This document shows, piece by piece, positions 1-9,439 of a stretch of DNA of 38,430 nt (the stretch's first letter is position 1; the number at the start of each line of letters is the position of its first letter). A program made the translations under genes and the position numbers. The DNA comes from Paludibacteraceae bacterium (GTDB lineage Bacteria; Bacteroidota; Bacteroidia; Bacteroidales; Paludibacteraceae): positions 1 through 38,430 of the forward strand of contig JAKSKY010000013.1 of the NCBI GenBank assembly GCA_024401515.1. The letters are read 5' to 3'. Under the pieces are notes generated by a model, which searched no databases, had not been told where the DNA came from, and was given only the letters and a program-made list of their open reading frames with translations.

Positions 1-260
1 ATAGGCATTTTCTTACGCAACTTGAAGTTAGAAACGTCTTTCTTAGACAATGTTGCGACAGCCTTTTGACCAGAGATAGCAGTCAACTCGTTGATAGCAA
101 CCTCGATGATCTTCTTATCAGCAACAGCTTGACCCAAACCTTGGTTAATGACGATCTTCTCCAAAACTGGAACTTGCATCACAGTTTTATAGTTGAACTC
201 CTTCATCAAAGAAGGAACGATACGCTTAGCGTAATCTTGCTTTAAACTTGCAGTATTCAT
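1..260 (-). CDS. rplE: 50S ribosomal protein L5 (uL5), 3' part missing
   Basis: The first 86 codons are present and the gene runs off the left edge. The translation begins [20 protein letters not shown] and continues with [20 protein letters not shown], the usual start of L5, which binds 5S rRNA in the central protuberance of the large subunit. The ATG overlaps the last base of the rplX stop codon, so the two genes are likely translationally coupled. A purine-rich GGGGAGG lies 10 bases before the ATG, inside the end of rplX; such Shine-Dalgarno-like sites are uncommon in this phylum. Confidence 0.97.
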   Translation of the reverse strand, partial: MNTASLKQDYAKRIVPSLMKEFNYKTVMQVPVLEKIVINQGLGQAVADKKIIEVAINELTAISGQKAVATLSKKDVSNFKLRKKMP

Positions 261-580
261 TATTTAATTACCTCCCCTGATTTTTTAGCGACACGCACTG
301 TTTTTCCGTCAGAATCCTTCTTACGGCTAATGCGAGTTGCCTTGCCAGACTTAGGATCGATCAAACTCAAGTTAGAAACATGGATAGGAGCTTCCTTCTC
401 CACGATACCACCTTGAGGATTCTTTGCGCTAGGCTTAGTTGCTCTCTTAACCATGTTAAGACCCTCAACAATAGCCTTTTGGTCTTTAACAAGGACGCGA
501 GCTACACGTCCTTGTTTACCCTTACAATCTCCAGAGTTTACGATTACCGTATCTCCCTTTTTGATATGTAACTTTGTCAT
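260..580 (-). CDS. rplX: 50S ribosomal protein L24 (uL24)
   Basis: The 106-residue protein has the KOW-type start of L24 ([20 protein letters not shown]), followed by the [10 protein letters not shown] and [15 protein letters not shown] segments of the family. L24 is an early 50S assembly protein that binds the 5' domain of 23S rRNA. The length is normal for Bacteroidetes. It sits between rplN and rplE in the standard S10/spc order, and its stop overlaps the rplE start by one base. Confidence 0.98.
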   Translation of the reverse strand: MTKLHIKKGDTVIVNSGDCKGKQGRVARVLVKDQKAIVEGLNMVKRATKPSAKNPQGGIVEKEAPIHVSNLSLIDPKSGKATRISRKKDSDGKTVRVAKKSGEVIK

Positions 581-597
581 TTCTTTAAAATTAAGAA

Positions 598-963
598 TTA
601 AAGCACCTCTGGTGCCAATGAAACGATTTTCATGTTAGTTGCACGGAGCTCACGAGCGACTGGACCGAAGATACGGCTAGCTCTCATTTCTCCTGCAGCA
701 TTCAAAAGGACACATGCGTTATCATCGAAACGGATGTAAGAACCATCTGGACGACGAATCTCCTTCTTAGTTCTAACAACAACCGCCTTAGAAACGGTAC
801 CCTTCTTCATATCACTTGATGGGATGACATGCTTCACAGTTACTACGATGATGTCTCCTACAGTGGCGTAACGCTTTGCAGTACCACCCAAGACGCGAAT
901 ACACAACGCCTCTTTAGCACCGCTGTTGTCAGCCACAACCATTCTAGATTCTTGCTGTATCAT
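598..963 (-). CDS. rplN: 50S ribosomal protein L14 (uL14)
   Basis: The 121-residue product starts [20 protein letters not shown] and carries the [20 protein letters not shown] and FGPVARELR blocks of L14. L14 lies at the subunit interface, contacts 16S rRNA in bridge B5/B8 and helps bind the silencing factor RsfS. Length and order (after rpsQ, before rplX) are canonical. Only two bases separate it from the rpsQ stop. Confidence 0.98.
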   Translation of the reverse strand: MIQQESRMVVADNSGAKEALCIRVLGGTAKRYATVGDIIVVTVKHVIPSSDMKKGTVSKAVVVRTKKEIRRPDGSYIRFDDNACVLLNAAGEMRASRIFGPVARELRATNMKIVSLAPEVL

Positions 964-965
964 AA

Positions 966-1217
966 TTACTTAGCCTTTTCGATAATTTCTACGAATCTCC
1001 ATCTCTTTGTCTTGCTCAATGGACGAGTCTCCATGATTCTTACGAAATCGCCGATGTTACACTCGTTATTCTCATCATGAGCATGATATTTCTTCGTCTT
1101 GTTGACGAACTTTTGATAAATAGGGTGTTTCTCCTTCCACTTAACAGCTACAGTGATGGTTTTATCCATCTTGTTGCTGGAAACGATTCCCTGTCTTTCT
1201 TTTCTTAAATTTCTCAT
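966..1217 (-). CDS. rpsQ: 30S ribosomal protein S17 (uS17)
   Basis: The 83-residue OB-fold protein has the family segments [20 protein letters not shown] and [21 protein letters not shown]17 is a primary binder of the 5' domain of 16S rRNA. It lies between rpmC and rplN, as in nearly all bacteria. The start is the ATG that gives [10 protein letters not shown]. Confidence 0.98.
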   Translation of the reverse strand: MRNLRKERQGIVSSNKMDKTITVAVKWKEKHPIYQKFVNKTKKYHAHDENNECNIGDFVRIMETRPLSKTKRWRFVEIIEKAK

Positions 1218-1236
1218 TTTAATCAGCTCGAATTAA

Positions 1237-1431
1237 TTATTTATTTAATTCCCTCAAACGCAACTCAGTGTTGATACGCGCAATGTCCTTGCGAGCAGCC
1301 TTGATCTGCATAGGGTTGTCCAACGGAGAGATAGTATGGTTAAGTTTCATCTTAACCAAGTTTTGCTGTTGAGCAGCAAGTTTCTCTTCCAATTCCTCTT
1401 TGCTTAATTTTTTTAATTCAGCTATTTTCAT
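1237..1431 (-). CDS. rpmC: 50S ribosomal protein L29 (uL29)
   Basis: A 64-residue helical hairpin protein (MKIAELKKLSKEELEEKLAA ... IARINTELRLRELNK) of normal L29 length. L29 sits next to the polypeptide exit tunnel and, with L23, forms the docking site for trigger factor and SRP. The spacer to rplP is 5 bases, which fits coupled translation. Confidence 0.97.
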   Translation of the reverse strand: MKIAELKKLSKEELEEKLAAQQQNLVKMKLNHTISPLDNPMQIKAARKDIARINTELRLRELNK

Positions 1432-1436
1432 ATCAC

Positions 1437-1871
1437 TTATGCATTTTGGTTTTGAGCGTCATAATCTCTTCTGACAATAAACTTAGTGGTAACTGGCAAT
1501 TTCTGAGCAGCCAAGCGCAAAGCCTCTTTTGCTATATCGAAAGATACACCCTCTACCTCAATCACAATTCTACCTGGAGTGACAGGGAATACGAATCCCT
1601 CAGGGTTACCCTTACCTTTACCCATACGCACCTCAGCAGGCTTCTTAGTGATAGGCTTATCAGGGAAAATTCTAATCCAAATCTTACCTTGTCTTTGCAT
1701 GTAACGAGTTACTGCGACACGGGCAGCCTCGATTTGACGTCCGGTGATCCACTTTGACTCCAAGACCTTAATACCGAAAGAACCGAAAGCAAGTTGGTTA
1801 CCGCGTTGAGCGTTACCCTTCATACGGCCTTTCTGCTGTCTTCTGAACTTTGTTCTCTTAGGTTGTAACAT
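1437..1871 (-). CDS. rplP: 50S ribosomal protein L16 (uL16)
   Basis: The 144-residue product starts [20 protein letters not shown] and contains the conserved [20 protein letters not shown] and [12 protein letters not shown] blocks. L16 shapes the A-site side of the peptidyl-transferase centre and is a late assembly protein. Length and position after rpsC are standard. Confidence 0.98.
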   Translation of the reverse strand: MLQPKRTKFRRQQKGRMKGNAQRGNQLAFGSFGIKVLESKWITGRQIEAARVAVTRYMQRQGKIWIRIFPDKPITKKPAEVRMGKGKGNPEGFVFPVTPGRIVIEVEGVSFDIAKEALRLAAQKLPVTTKFIVRRDYDAQNQNA

Positions 1872-1901
1872 TTTTCCTTCAGCTTAAATTCGTTAACAGA
1901 A

Positions 1902-2633
1902 TTATTTCTTATTTTTCTTGAAGCCTTGTTTCTTACCGGCAGCTTGAGAATTGTTTCCTGAACGACCTGTTTCCTTAGAAGCAGTAAAGTTAGGAGCCAA
2001 ATCCTTCTTGCCGTAAACTTCACCACGGCAAATCCAAACCTTAATACCAATCAAACCTACATTTGTTAAAGCTTCAGCTTGAGCGTAATCGATATCAGCT
2101 CTGAAAGTGTGCAATGGAGTTCTTCCCTCCTTGTACATCTCAGAACGAGCCATCTCAGCGCCGTTCAAACGACCTGAAACTTGAACCTTGATACCTTCAG
2201 CGCCCATACGCATAGTTGACGCAATGGCAGTCTTAGTAGCGCGACGGTAAGCGATCTTACCCTCTACTTGACGAGCGATGTTGTTTGCGACAATAGTAGC
2301 GTCCAACTCAGGACGTTTAACCTCGAAGATGTTGATTTGAACCTCCTTATCGGTGATTCCCTTCAACTCTTCCTTCAATTTCTCTACCTCTTGACCACCC
2401 TTACCGATGATGATACCTGGACGAGCAGTACATACGGTAATAGTGATAAGCTTCAAAGTACGTTCTATTACTATTCTTGAGACGCTTGCCTTAGCTAGAC
2501 GGGCGTTGAGGTACTTTCTGATCTTAGCATCCTCCACAATAGTATCGCCGTAATTCTTACCGCCGAACCAGTTGGAATCCCAACCCTTGATGATACCTAG
2601 ACGGTTACTTATTGGATTTACTTTCTGTCCCAT
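1902..2633 (-). CDS. rpsC: 30S ribosomal protein S3 (uS3)
   Basis: The 243-residue protein begins [20 protein letters not shown] and has the type II KH domain loop [19 protein letters not shown], followed by the C-terminal S3 domain ([37 protein letters not shown]). S3 forms part of the mRNA entry tunnel and helicase of the 30S head. The lysine-rich tail ([10 protein letters not shown]) is common in Bacteroidetes S3. It starts 7 bases after the rplV stop. Confidence 0.98.
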   Translation of the reverse strand: MGQKVNPISNRLGIIKGWDSNWFGGKNYGDTIVEDAKIRKYLNARLAKASVSRIVIERTLKLITITVCTARPGIIIGKGGQEVEKLKEELKGITDKEVQINIFEVKRPELDATIVANNIARQVEGKIAYRRATKTAIASTMRMGAEGIKVQVSGRLNGAEMARSEMYKEGRTPLHTFRADIDYAQAEALTNVGLIGIKVWICRGEVYGKKDLAPNFTASKETGRSGNNSQAAGKKQGFKKNKK

Positions 2634-2640
2634 CTAACAA

Positions 2641-3048
2641 TTAGTTTTTGTCTTGTGAATTAATAGAATCTACATAAATAGTCACGTGGTTAGAGCGCTT
2701 ACGAATTCTGTAACCTCTACCTTGTGGAGCGGGACGAAGTCTCTTCAAAGTTCTACCCTCGTCAACGAAAATAGAGCTAACGTACAATTCGCCGCTATCC
2801 GCTTTTCTATCATTTTTTTGCTCCCAGTTAGCGATTGCTGAACGAAGCAACTTCTCCAAACGGTTTGAAGCATCCTTAGTAGAGTACTTCAATACGCTAA
2901 GAGCTTTATATGCCTCCATACCGCGAACCAAATCAGCGACCAAACGCATCTTGCGCGGAGATGTAGGAACATCATTCAATTTAGCGAAGTATTGAGACTT
3001 CATAGCCTCTTTTTTGGCATTCGCTGTGTTTCTCTTTCTTACACCCAT
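2641..3048 (-). CDS. rplV: 50S ribosomal protein L22 (uL22)
   Basis: The 135-residue product carries the L22 core [20 protein letters not shown] and the C-terminal hairpin ending [20 protein letters not shown], the loop that reaches into the exit tunnel and is a site of macrolide resistance changes. No deletion or insertion is visible in that loop. It lies between rpsS and rpsC as expected. Confidence 0.98.
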   Translation of the reverse strand: MGVRKRNTANAKKEAMKSQYFAKLNDVPTSPRKMRLVADLVRGMEAYKALSVLKYSTKDASNRLEKLLRSAIANWEQKNDRKADSGELYVSSIFVDEGRTLKRLRPAPQGRGYRIRKRSNHVTIYVDSINSQDKN

Positions 3049-3078
3049 TTTAATAATTTTTTAAATCAGTTTACACGG

Positions 3079-3348
3079 TTATTTTTTCTTGTTACCACCG
3101 TGTCCTCTAAATGTACGTGTCAAAGCGAACTCGCCAAGCTTGTGGCCGACCATGTTCTCAGTAACGTACACAGGAATAAACTTATTTCCGTTATGAACTG
3201 CTAATGTATGGCCCACGAAATCAGGTGAAATCATGGAAGCTCTTGACCAAGTCTTGATCACGGACTTCTTACCGCTCTCATTCATAGCCAAAACCTTTTT
3301 CTCAAGCTTAACGCTAATAAATGGGCCTTTTTTTAATGAACGACTCAT
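3079..3348 (-). CDS. rpsS: 30S ribosomal protein S19 (uS19)
   Basis: The 89-residue protein starts [20 protein letters not shown] and has the family blocks [20 protein letters not shown] and [21 protein letters not shown]19 sits on the 30S head near the A site and forms bridges with the 50S central protuberance. Length is normal. It follows rplB with a short spacer. Confidence 0.98.
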   Translation of the reverse strand: MSRSLKKGPFISVKLEKKVLAMNESGKKSVIKTWSRASMISPDFVGHTLAVHNGNKFIPVYVTENMVGHKLGEFALTRTFRGHGGNKKK

Positions 3349-3365
3349 AAAAATTACCTTTTAAA

Positions 3366-4190
3366 TTACTTTTTCCTTCTTTCGATTATATACTTGTTAG
3401 AAGCAGCCTTTGGAGATCTAGTCTTGTAACCCTTAGCTAACAAGCCCTTTCTTGATCTTGGGTGACCTCCAGATTGACGTCCTTCACCACCACCCATTGG
3501 GTGATCTACTGGGTTCATAACAACGCCTCGGTTGCGAGGGCGACGACCCAACCAGCGTGAACGTCCAGCCTTTCCTGAAGCCTCCAATGCGTGGTCAGAG
3601 TTTCCAACCGTACCGATCGTAGCCTTACAAGTACAAAGGATCATTCTGGTTTCGCCAGAAGGTAATTTCACGATTGCATACTTTCCTTCTCTCGAAGTCA
3701 ATTGAGCAAAAGTTCCTGCGGAACGAACCAATGCAGCACCTTGTCCTGGACGCAACTCCAAATTGTGGATTACAGTTCCAAGAGGAATGTTTTGCAAAGG
3801 CAATGCGTTTCCGACCTCAGGTGACGCTTCTGCTCCTGATAGCAATTGTTGTCCAATTTGCAATCCATTAGGTGCAAGAATGTAACGTTTTTCTCCATCA
3901 GCGTAGAACAAAAGAGCGATACGAGCCGAACGGTTTGGATCGTACTCGATTGTCTTGACAACTGCTGGAACACCATCTTTGTCTCTTCTGAAATCAATTA
4001 CTCTATACTTTCTCTTGTGACCACCACCGATGTAACGCATGGTCAATTGACCTGAATTATTACGTCCACCAGTCTTGCGTAAGCCTACGACAAGAGATTT
4101 TTCTGGAACGTTTGTAGTAATTGCATCAAACGTACCAATAACTTTGTGTCTTTGCCCCGGTGTTGTGGGCTTAAATTTACGAACAGCCAT
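3366..4190 (-). CDS. rplB: 50S ribosomal protein L2 (uL2)
   Basis: The 274-residue product begins [17 protein letters not shown] and contains the L2 hallmarks [17 protein letters not shown] and the C-terminal [20 protein letters not shown] region, whose histidine is the conserved residue near the peptidyl-transferase centre. L2 is needed for subunit association and peptide-bond formation. The gene starts 2 bases after the rplW stop. Confidence 0.99.
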   Translation of the reverse strand: MAVRKFKPTTPGQRHKVIGTFDAITTNVPEKSLVVGLRKTGGRNNSGQLTMRYIGGGHKRKYRVIDFRRDKDGVPAVVKTIEYDPNRSARIALLFYADGEKRYILAPNGLQIGQQLLSGAEASPEVGNALPLQNIPLGTVIHNLELRPGQGAALVRSAGTFAQLTSREGKYAIVKLPSGETRMILCTCKATIGTVGNSDHALEASGKAGRSRWLGRRPRNRGVVMNPVDHPMGGGEGRQSGGHPRSRKGLLAKGYKTRSPKAASNKYIIERRKK

Positions 4191-4192
4191 TA

Positions 4193-4486
4193 TTATTCAA
4201 AATTGCTATAAAAATCTATTACTTGACCTTTCTCCAAAGTAACATACGCTTTCTTGTAAGAAGCGTCGCGACCTGAAAGAATACCGGACTTTGTATAACG
4301 AGTCTTAGCCTTACCCTCAACTCTTGCAGTGTTGACAGCAACGACCTTCACGCCATACAACTCCTCAACAGCCTTCTTGATCTCAAGTTTGTTAGCTGTT
4401 GGAACGACACGAAAACCGTAGCGAGAGCAAGTCTCGCCAAGGTTTGTCATTTTCTCTGTTATAATCGGTTTAATTATGATTCCCAT
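4193..4486 (-). CDS. rplW: 50S ribosomal protein L23 (uL23)
   Basis: The start is placed at the ATG giving [13 protein letters not shown], which makes 97 residues, the usual L23 length. An upstream ATG would add seven residues that overlap the end of rplD and are not typical. A perfect AGGAGG lies 8 bases before the chosen start (4495-4500), which supports it and is itself unusual in this phylum. L23 lies at the tunnel exit and binds trigger factor and SRP; the segment [20 protein letters not shown] is typical. Confidence 0.96.
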   Translation of the reverse strand: MGIIIKPIITEKMTNLGETCSRYGFRVVPTANKLEIKKAVEELYGVKVVAVNTARVEGKAKTRYTKSGILSGRDASYKKAYVTLEKGQVIDFYSNFE

Positions 4487-4499
4487 CTTTTCAACCTCC

Positions 4500-5129
4500 T
4501 TAAGCATTTAAATTTTTCTCAATATTCGCCAATGCATCCTCAGTAATGAGAAGACATGCAGCGTCGAGAATCTTGTAAGTATTTAACTCAGAAGATGTTA
4601 CGACACCTGCATTTTGAATATTTCTTGCTGACAAATATACATTTTTATTTGATTCTGACAAAACTAAAAGTGATTTCTTATCAGCAATCTTCAAACCTTC
4701 CAACATAGAGAGGTAATTCTTTGTCTTAGGAGCGTCGAAATTAACGTTCTCCAAAACAACGATCTTGTTCTCCTTAGCCTTGGTTGACAATGCAGATTTG
4801 CGAGCCAATGCATTAGTTTTCTTATTCAACTTAAAGTCGTAATCGCGTGGCTTAGGACCGAATACACGGGCACCACCGACCAAAACTGGTGAGTTGATAT
4901 CACCACGACGGGCACCACCACCACCTTTTTGACGACCTAACTTTCTAGTACTACCAGAAATCTCGCTTCTCTCCTTAGACTTGTGAGTTCCTTGACGTTG
5001 AGCAGCCATATATTGTCTAACTGCTAGGTACATCACGTGGTCATTTGGCTCGATACCAAAGACGCTGTCGCTCAAAGAGATCTTTCTTCCAGTATCTTCT
5101 CCTTTGATATTATATACACTGAGTTCCAT
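4500..5129 (-). CDS. rplD: 50S ribosomal protein L4 (uL4)
   Basis: The 209-residue protein has the L4 extended loop ([20 protein letters not shown] and [16 protein letters not shown]) that lines the exit tunnel, and the core [20 protein letters not shown]. In E. coli L4 also represses the S10 operon through a leader; no comparable leader is visible here because rpsJ is only 21 bases from fusA. The ATG shares one base with the rplC stop region, so the pair is coupled. Confidence 0.98.
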   Translation of the reverse strand: MELSVYNIKGEDTGRKISLSDSVFGIEPNDHVMYLAVRQYMAAQRQGTHKSKERSEISGSTRKLGRQKGGGGARRGDINSPVLVGGARVFGPKPRDYDFKLNKKTNALARKSALSTKAKENKIVVLENVNFDAPKTKNYLSMLEGLKIADKKSLLVLSESNKNVYLSARNIQNAGVVTSSELNTYKILDAACLLITEDALANIEKNLNA

Positions 5130-5746
5130 TACTTATTCACAATTACGATTGCACCTTTACATCCTGGCAAAGAACCCTTGATTACTAAGAGGTTGTTTTC
5201 AGGAATTACTTTTAACACCTGAAGATTCTGAACTGTAACAGAGTCTCCACCCAAACGACCTGCCATACGCATTCCCTTGAATACCTTTGCAGGGTAAGAA
5301 CAAGCACCGATAGAACCTGGAGCTCTCAAGCGGTTGTGCTGACCGTGAGTTGATTGTTGCACACCACCGAAACCGTGACGCTTAACAACACCTTGGAAAC
5401 CTTTTCCCTTAGATGTTCCGATAACGTCTACGAAATCTTTGTCTGTAAACAAATCAACAGTAATTTGGTCACCCAACTTGTACTCTTGATCAAAATCCTT
5501 GAACTCGGCCAAGTGTCTCTTTGGTGTTGCACCTGACTTCGCGAAGTGACCCATCTCTGCCTTCGTAGTGTGCTTCTCTTTCTTATCCTCGAAGCCCAAT
5601 TGAAGTGCGCTATAGCCATCTTTCTCGACAGTCTTGATTTGTGTTACAACACAAGGACCTACTTCGACAACAGTGCATGGAATGTTCTTTCCCTCAGCAC
5701 TGAAAACGGATGTCATTCCGATTTTTTTTCCAATTAATCCTGGCAT
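5129..5746 (-). CDS. rplC: 50S ribosomal protein L3 (uL3)
   Basis: The 205-residue product starts [20 protein letters not shown] and has the central [19 protein letters not shown] and [20 protein letters not shown] regions. The latter includes the glutamine-free A-C-S variant of the extension that reaches the peptidyl-transferase centre. L3 is an early assembly protein of the 50S. Order between rpsJ and rplD is canonical. Confidence 0.98.
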   Translation of the reverse strand: MPGLIGKKIGMTSVFSAEGKNIPCTVVEVGPCVVTQIKTVEKDGYSALQLGFEDKKEKHTTKAEMGHFAKSGATPKRHLAEFKDFDQEYKLGDQITVDLFTDKDFVDVIGTSKGKGFQGVVKRHGFGGVQQSTHGQHNRLRAPGSIGACSYPAKVFKGMRMAGRLGGDSVTVQNLQVLKVIPENNLLVIKGSLPGCKGAIVIVNK

Positions 5747-5766
5747 TTCAATAAATATTAAAAAAA

Positions 5767-6072
5767 CTACACTTTAATTTCTACCTCAACTCCGCTTGGC
5801 AACTCCAATTTCATCAAAGCGTCAACAGTCTTTGCAGTTGAGCTATAGATGTCGATCAATCTCTTGAACGAAGAGAGTTGGAATTGCTCTCTAGACTTCT
5901 TGTTCACGAATGTTGAACGGTTCACTGTAAAAATACGTTTGTGTGTTGGCAATGGAATTGGACCGCTAACAACAGCACCAGTGCTTTTTACGGTCTTAAC
6001 GATCTTTTCAGCTGACTTGTCAACCAAGTTGTGATCGAAAGACTTTAACTTAATTCTAATTTTTTGACTCAT
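5767..6072 (-). CDS. rpsJ: 30S ribosomal protein S10 (uS10, NusE)
   Basis: A 101-residue S10 with [20 protein letters not shown], the [20 protein letters not shown] loop and the typical [11 protein letters not shown] end. S10 is in the 30S head and, as NusE, joins the transcription antitermination complex. It follows fusA after 21 bases, so the str and S10 gene sets form one unit. Confidence 0.98.
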   Translation of the reverse strand: MSQKIRIKLKSFDHNLVDKSAEKIVKTVKSTGAVVSGPIPLPTHKRIFTVNRSTFVNKKSREQFQLSSFKRLIDIYSSTAKTVDALMKLELPSGVEVEIKV

Positions 6073-6093
6073 CTCTTTGAATCTATTTTAATA

Positions 6094-8217
6094 TTACAAT
6101 AATTCAACTTTACCCTTAGCCTCAGCGACTACAGCCTTTGCGATAGCGGTAGAAACCTCAGCGTAATGAGAGAACTCCATTGATGAAGTAGCACGACCTG
6201 AAGTGATAGTACGCAAGTCAGTTACGTAACCGAACATCTCTGACAATGGCACCTTAGCCTTAACGATACGAGCACCAGAACGGCTAGTCTCCATACCCTC
6301 AACTTGACCACGACGCTTGTTCAAGTCACCGATCACGTCACCCATGTTCTCCTCAGGAGTGATAACCTCAAGCTTCATGATAGGCTCCATCAAAACTGGC
6401 TTAGCCTTAGCGCAAGCTGCCTTGAATGCCAAGTTAGCACAGATTTCGAATGACAACTGGTCAGAGTCAACTGGGTGGTAAGAACCATCCATTACAACAA
6501 CCTTCAATCTCTCTACTGGGAAGCCAGCCAATACACCATTCTTCATAGCTGCTTGGAATCCCTTTTGGATTGATGGGATGAACTCCTTAGGGATGTTACC
6601 ACCCTTAACTACATCCTCGAATTGCAATGAACCCTCGAAGTTATCGTCAGCAGGACCAACGCTAACAACGATATCAGCATATTTACCACGACCTCCGGAT
6701 TGCTTCTTGTAGCACTCACGGTGATCAACTGTTCTTGTAATAGCCTCTTTGTAGCTAACTTGTGGACGACCTTGGTTACACTCAACCTTGAACTCACGTT
6801 TCAAACGGTCGATGATGATATCCAAGTGAAGCTCACCCATACCTGAGATAACTGTTTGACCAGATTGCTCGTCAGTCTTAACAGTAAATGTAGGGTCCTC
6901 TTCAGCCAACTTAGCAAGACCTACGCCCAACTTATCAACGTCAGCTTGAGACTTAGGCTCGATAGCGATACCGATCACTGGATCTGGGAACTCCATAGAC
7001 TCCAATACCATGTGATCTTTCTCCTCCTCACCGCAAAGGGTATCACCAGTACGGATATCCTTGAAACCTACTCCGGCACCGATATCACCAGCACCGATTC
7101 TCTCTACTGGGTTTTGGTGGTTAGAGTGCATTTGGAAGATACGAGAGATACGCTCCTTCTTTCCTGAACGGGTGTTGAACACGTAAGAACCTGCATCCAA
7201 CTTACCAGAGTATACACGGAAGAAGCAAAGACGACCTACGAATGGGTCAGTCGCGATCTTAAATGCAAGAGCGCACAAAGGCTCGTCCTCATCTGGGTGA
7301 CGAACAACCTTAACCTCTTCGTTACCTACCTCTGTACCGATAATCTCAGGAGTATCCAATGGGCTTGGCAAGTAAGCGCAAACAGCGTCCAACATAGTTT
7401 GAACACCCTTGTTCTTAAATGAAGAACCACATACCATTGGGAACACTTGCATAGAAAGAGTTGCCTTACGGAGAGCAGTCTTGATCTCGTCGATAGTGAT
7501 AGTAGAAGGATCATCGAAATACTTCTCCATCAAAGTATCATCGTAGCTAGCGATTGTCTCCAACATCTTGTCTCTCCACTCTTGTGCCTCGTCTACCAAG
7601 TCAGCAGGGATTTCCTCTGTTGAGTAGTCAGCACCCATAGTCTCATCGTGCCAAAGAATAGCCTTCATTTGGATCAAGTCAACTACACCCTTGAAGCTCT
7701 CTTCCGCTCCAATAGGAATTTGGATAGGACATGGGTTAGCACCAAGAACCTCCTTCAATTGAGCAACTACGTCGAAGAAGTTAGCACCGGAACGGTCCAT
7801 CTTGTTTACGTAGCAGATACGAGGAACAGAGTACTTATCAGCTTGACGCCATACAGTCTCTGATTGAGGCTCAACACCACCAACCGCACAGAAAGTAGCG
7901 ACAGCACCATCCAAGATACGAAGTGAACGCTCTACCTCAACAGTAAAGTCAACGTGTCCCGGAGTATCAATCAAGTTGATCTTGTACTTCTTATCTTGAT
8001 ACTTCCAATAAGTTGTAGTAGCAGCGGAAGTAATAGTGATACCTCTCTCCTGCTCTTGGACCATCCAGTCCATGGTAGCGGCACCATCGTGAACCTCACC
8101 GATCTTGTGAGTCAAACCTGTGTAGAACAAGATACGCTCTGACGTAGTTGTCTTACCAGCATCGATGTGAGCCATGATACCGATATTTCTTGTATAATGT
8201 AAATCAGCTTTAGCCAT
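6094..8217 (-). CDS. fusA: Translation elongation factor G
   Basis: The 707-residue protein is a full-length EF-G, the GTPase that drives translocation and, with RRF, ribosome recycling. The G1 motif AHIDAGKTT is at residues 16-24, followed by the switch [12 protein letters not shown], the G3 motif DTPGHVDFT and the G4 motif NKMD. Domain IV shows [18 protein letters not shown] and the C-terminal part [20 protein letters not shown]. Its place between rpsG and rpsJ marks it as the canonical EF-G rather than a second paralogue. No tuf follows, unlike in E. coli. Confidence 0.99.
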   Translation of the reverse strand: MAKADLHYTRNIGIMAHIDAGKTTTSERILFYTGLTHKIGEVHDGAATMDWMVQEQERGITITSAATTTYWKYQDKKYKINLIDTPGHVDFTVEVERSLRILDGAVATFCAVGGVEPQSETVWRQADKYSVPRICYVNKMDRSGANFFDVVAQLKEVLGANPCPIQIPIGAEESFKGVVDLIQMKAILWHDETMGADYSTEEIPADLVDEAQEWRDKMLETIASYDDTLMEKYFDDPSTITIDEIKTALRKATLSMQVFPMVCGSSFKNKGVQTMLDAVCAYLPSPLDTPEIIGTEVGNEEVKVVRHPDEDEPLCALAFKIATDPFVGRLCFFRVYSGKLDAGSYVFNTRSGKKERISRIFQMHSNHQNPVERIGAGDIGAGVGFKDIRTGDTLCGEEEKDHMVLESMEFPDPVIGIAIEPKSQADVDKLGVGLAKLAEEDPTFTVKTDEQSGQTVISGMGELHLDIIIDRLKREFKVECNQGRPQVSYKEAITRTVDHRECYKKQSGGRGKYADIVVSVGPADDNFEGSLQFEDVVKGGNIPKEFIPSIQKGFQAAMKNGVLAGFPVERLKVVVMDGSYHPVDSDQLSFEICANLAFKAACAKAKPVLMEPIMKLEVITPEENMGDVIGDLNKRRGQVEGMETSRSGARIVKAKVPLSEMFGYVTDLRTITSGRATSSMEFSHYAEVSTAIAKAVVAEAKGKVELL

Positions 8218-8237
8218 TTTGTTATTCGTGTAATAGA

Positions 8238-8714
8238 TTAGAACCTAAAGTGAGCGAACGCACGGTTAGCCTCGGCCATCTTGTGCATATCTTCTTTCTT
8301 CTTGAATGCACCGCCTTGGTTGTTATAAGCGTCTGCGATCTCTGCAGCCAACTTATCAGCCATTGAATGACCACTTCTTTTACGTGAGAAGAGAATAAGG
8401 TTCTTCATAGAGATAGATTCTTTTCTCTCTGGACGAATTTCGGTAGGAACTTGGAATGTAGCACCGCCGACACGACGTGACTTAACCTCCACTTGTGGAG
8501 TAATGTTTTCCAAAGCCTTCTTCCAGATTTCTAATGCGGATTTTTCCTCATTAGGGAGTTTTGACTTAACGTTATCCAACGCTGTGTAGAATATATCGTA
8601 TGCGATAGTCTTCTTACCGTCATACATCAAATGGTTAACGAATCTTGTAACCATTACTTCATTGAAAACTGGATCTGGTAAAATGATCCGTTTCTTTGGT
8701 TTTGCTTTTCTCAT
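8238..8714 (-). CDS. rpsG: 30S ribosomal protein S7 (uS7)
   Basis: The 158-residue product begins [20 protein letters not shown] and has [20 protein letters not shown] and the beta-hairpin segment [21 protein letters not shown]7 nucleates assembly of the 30S head and contacts tRNA in the E site. In E. coli it represses its own operon by binding the rpsL-rpsG spacer. Here that spacer is 106 bases and can fold (see the separate entry). Confidence 0.98.
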   Translation of the reverse strand: MRKAKPKKRIILPDPVFNEVMVTRFVNHLMYDGKKTIAYDIFYTALDNVKSKLPNEEKSALEIWKKALENITPQVEVKSRRVGGATFQVPTEIRPERKESISMKNLILFSRKRSGHSMADKLAAEIADAYNNQGGAFKKKEDMHKMAEANRAFAHFRF

Positions 8715-8820
8715 TTTTTACTCAAAAATTTTTAGTTTTTGTTTTGGTTGCAGTTGCTTCAACGGCTTCGCTAAGCCATTTACTCAACCGGCGTAATTCA
8801 TCAAGGGCAACCCCTTAGAA
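8715..8820 (-). promoter_or_regulatory. Structured rpsL-rpsG spacer, possible S7 autoregulatory site
   Basis: This is the only long spacer in the ribosomal operon (106 bases; others are 2-30). It can form a 5-bp hairpin AAGGG/CCCTT with a 4-base loop (8803-8816), a second 5-bp hairpin GGCTT/AAGCC (8764-8777), and an outer GGTTG/CAACC helix (8746-8750 with 8785-8789) that encloses the second hairpin. In E. coli the matching spacer binds S7. That the same control operates here is inference. Confidence 0.4.
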
Positions 8821-9222
8821 TTACTTCTTCTTTGCTGGAGCTGCTTGTCCTGGCTTAGGTCTCTTAGCACCGTACTTAGAACGACGTTGTGTACGACCGT
8901 TTACACCTGCGGTATCAAGAGTACCACGTACGATGTGATAACGCACACCTGGAAGGTCCTTAACACGACCACCACGTACCATCACGATTGAGTGCTCTTG
9001 CAAATTGTGACCCTCTCCTGGAATGTAAGCATTCACTTCCTTTTGGTTGGTCAAACGTACTCTGGCAACCTTACGCATTGCTGAATTCGGCTTCTTAGGG
9101 GTTGTAGTATAAACCCTAACGCAGACGCCTCTTCTTTGTGGACATGAGTCCAAAGCTGGAGACTTGCTTTTGTCCGCTTGACTTGCCCTTCCTTTTCTAA
9201 CTAACTGCTGAATTGTAGGCAT
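8821..9222 (-). CDS. rpsL: 30S ribosomal protein S12 (uS12)
   Basis: The 133-residue protein is a full S12 at the decoding centre, starting [20 protein letters not shown]. The streptomycin-linked loops read [13 protein letters not shown] (K43) and [13 protein letters not shown] (K88, with D89 the residue methylthiolated in other bacteria). Both lysines are the wild-type form. It is the first gene of the operon and lies about 60 bases downstream of a good promoter. Confidence 0.99.
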   Translation of the reverse strand: MPTIQQLVRKGRASQADKSKSPALDSCPQRRGVCVRVYTTTPKKPNSAMRKVARVRLTNQKEVNAYIPGEGHNLQEHSIVMVRGGRVKDLPGVRYHIVRGTLDTAGVNGRTQRRSKYGAKRPKPGQAAPAKKK

Positions 9223-9287
9223 TTCGTTAAACTTTAAAACTTTTAATTATTAATAAATATTTTTAGACACTCTACTAAAAGTGCTTG

Positions 9288-9319
9288 CAAAATTAGAAAT
9301 AATATTTCGTTCCACCAAC
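9288..9319 (-). promoter_or_regulatory. Promoter of the rpsL ribosomal operon
   Basis: On the minus strand the -7 element TAATTTTG (9288-9295) matches the Bacteroidetes form TAnnTTTG, and GTTG (9316-9319) lies 20 bases upstream at the -33 position. Transcription would start near 9280, leaving a leader of about 60 bases before the rpsL ATG. The match is by eye. Confidence 0.65.
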
Positions 9320-9377
9320 ATTTTTTCTTTTTTTTTACTTCATAGGCAAATTTGTATGGCGACGGGACATCATAGAT

Positions 9378-9409
9378 ATTGTTTCTTTTTGCCGTTAAGA
9401 TTATATTTG
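9378..9409 (+). promoter_or_regulatory. Promoter of the 7TM-HD phosphodiesterase gene
   Basis: TATATTTG at 9402-9409 matches the Bacteroidetes -7 element exactly. ATTG at 9378-9381 lies 20 bases upstream as a partial -33 element. The ATG of the gene is 30 bases downstream. It is back-to-back with the rpsL promoter in the 217-base divergent spacer 9223-9439, which otherwise holds only AT-rich sequence. Confidence 0.55.
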
Positions 9410-9439
9410 TGACCTATATTATATATAAAAGCAGATATC

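Noticed and set aside
4487..4507. Seven-codon extension of rplW
   Set aside because: The internal ATG gives the standard L23 start and has AGGAGG at ideal spacing.
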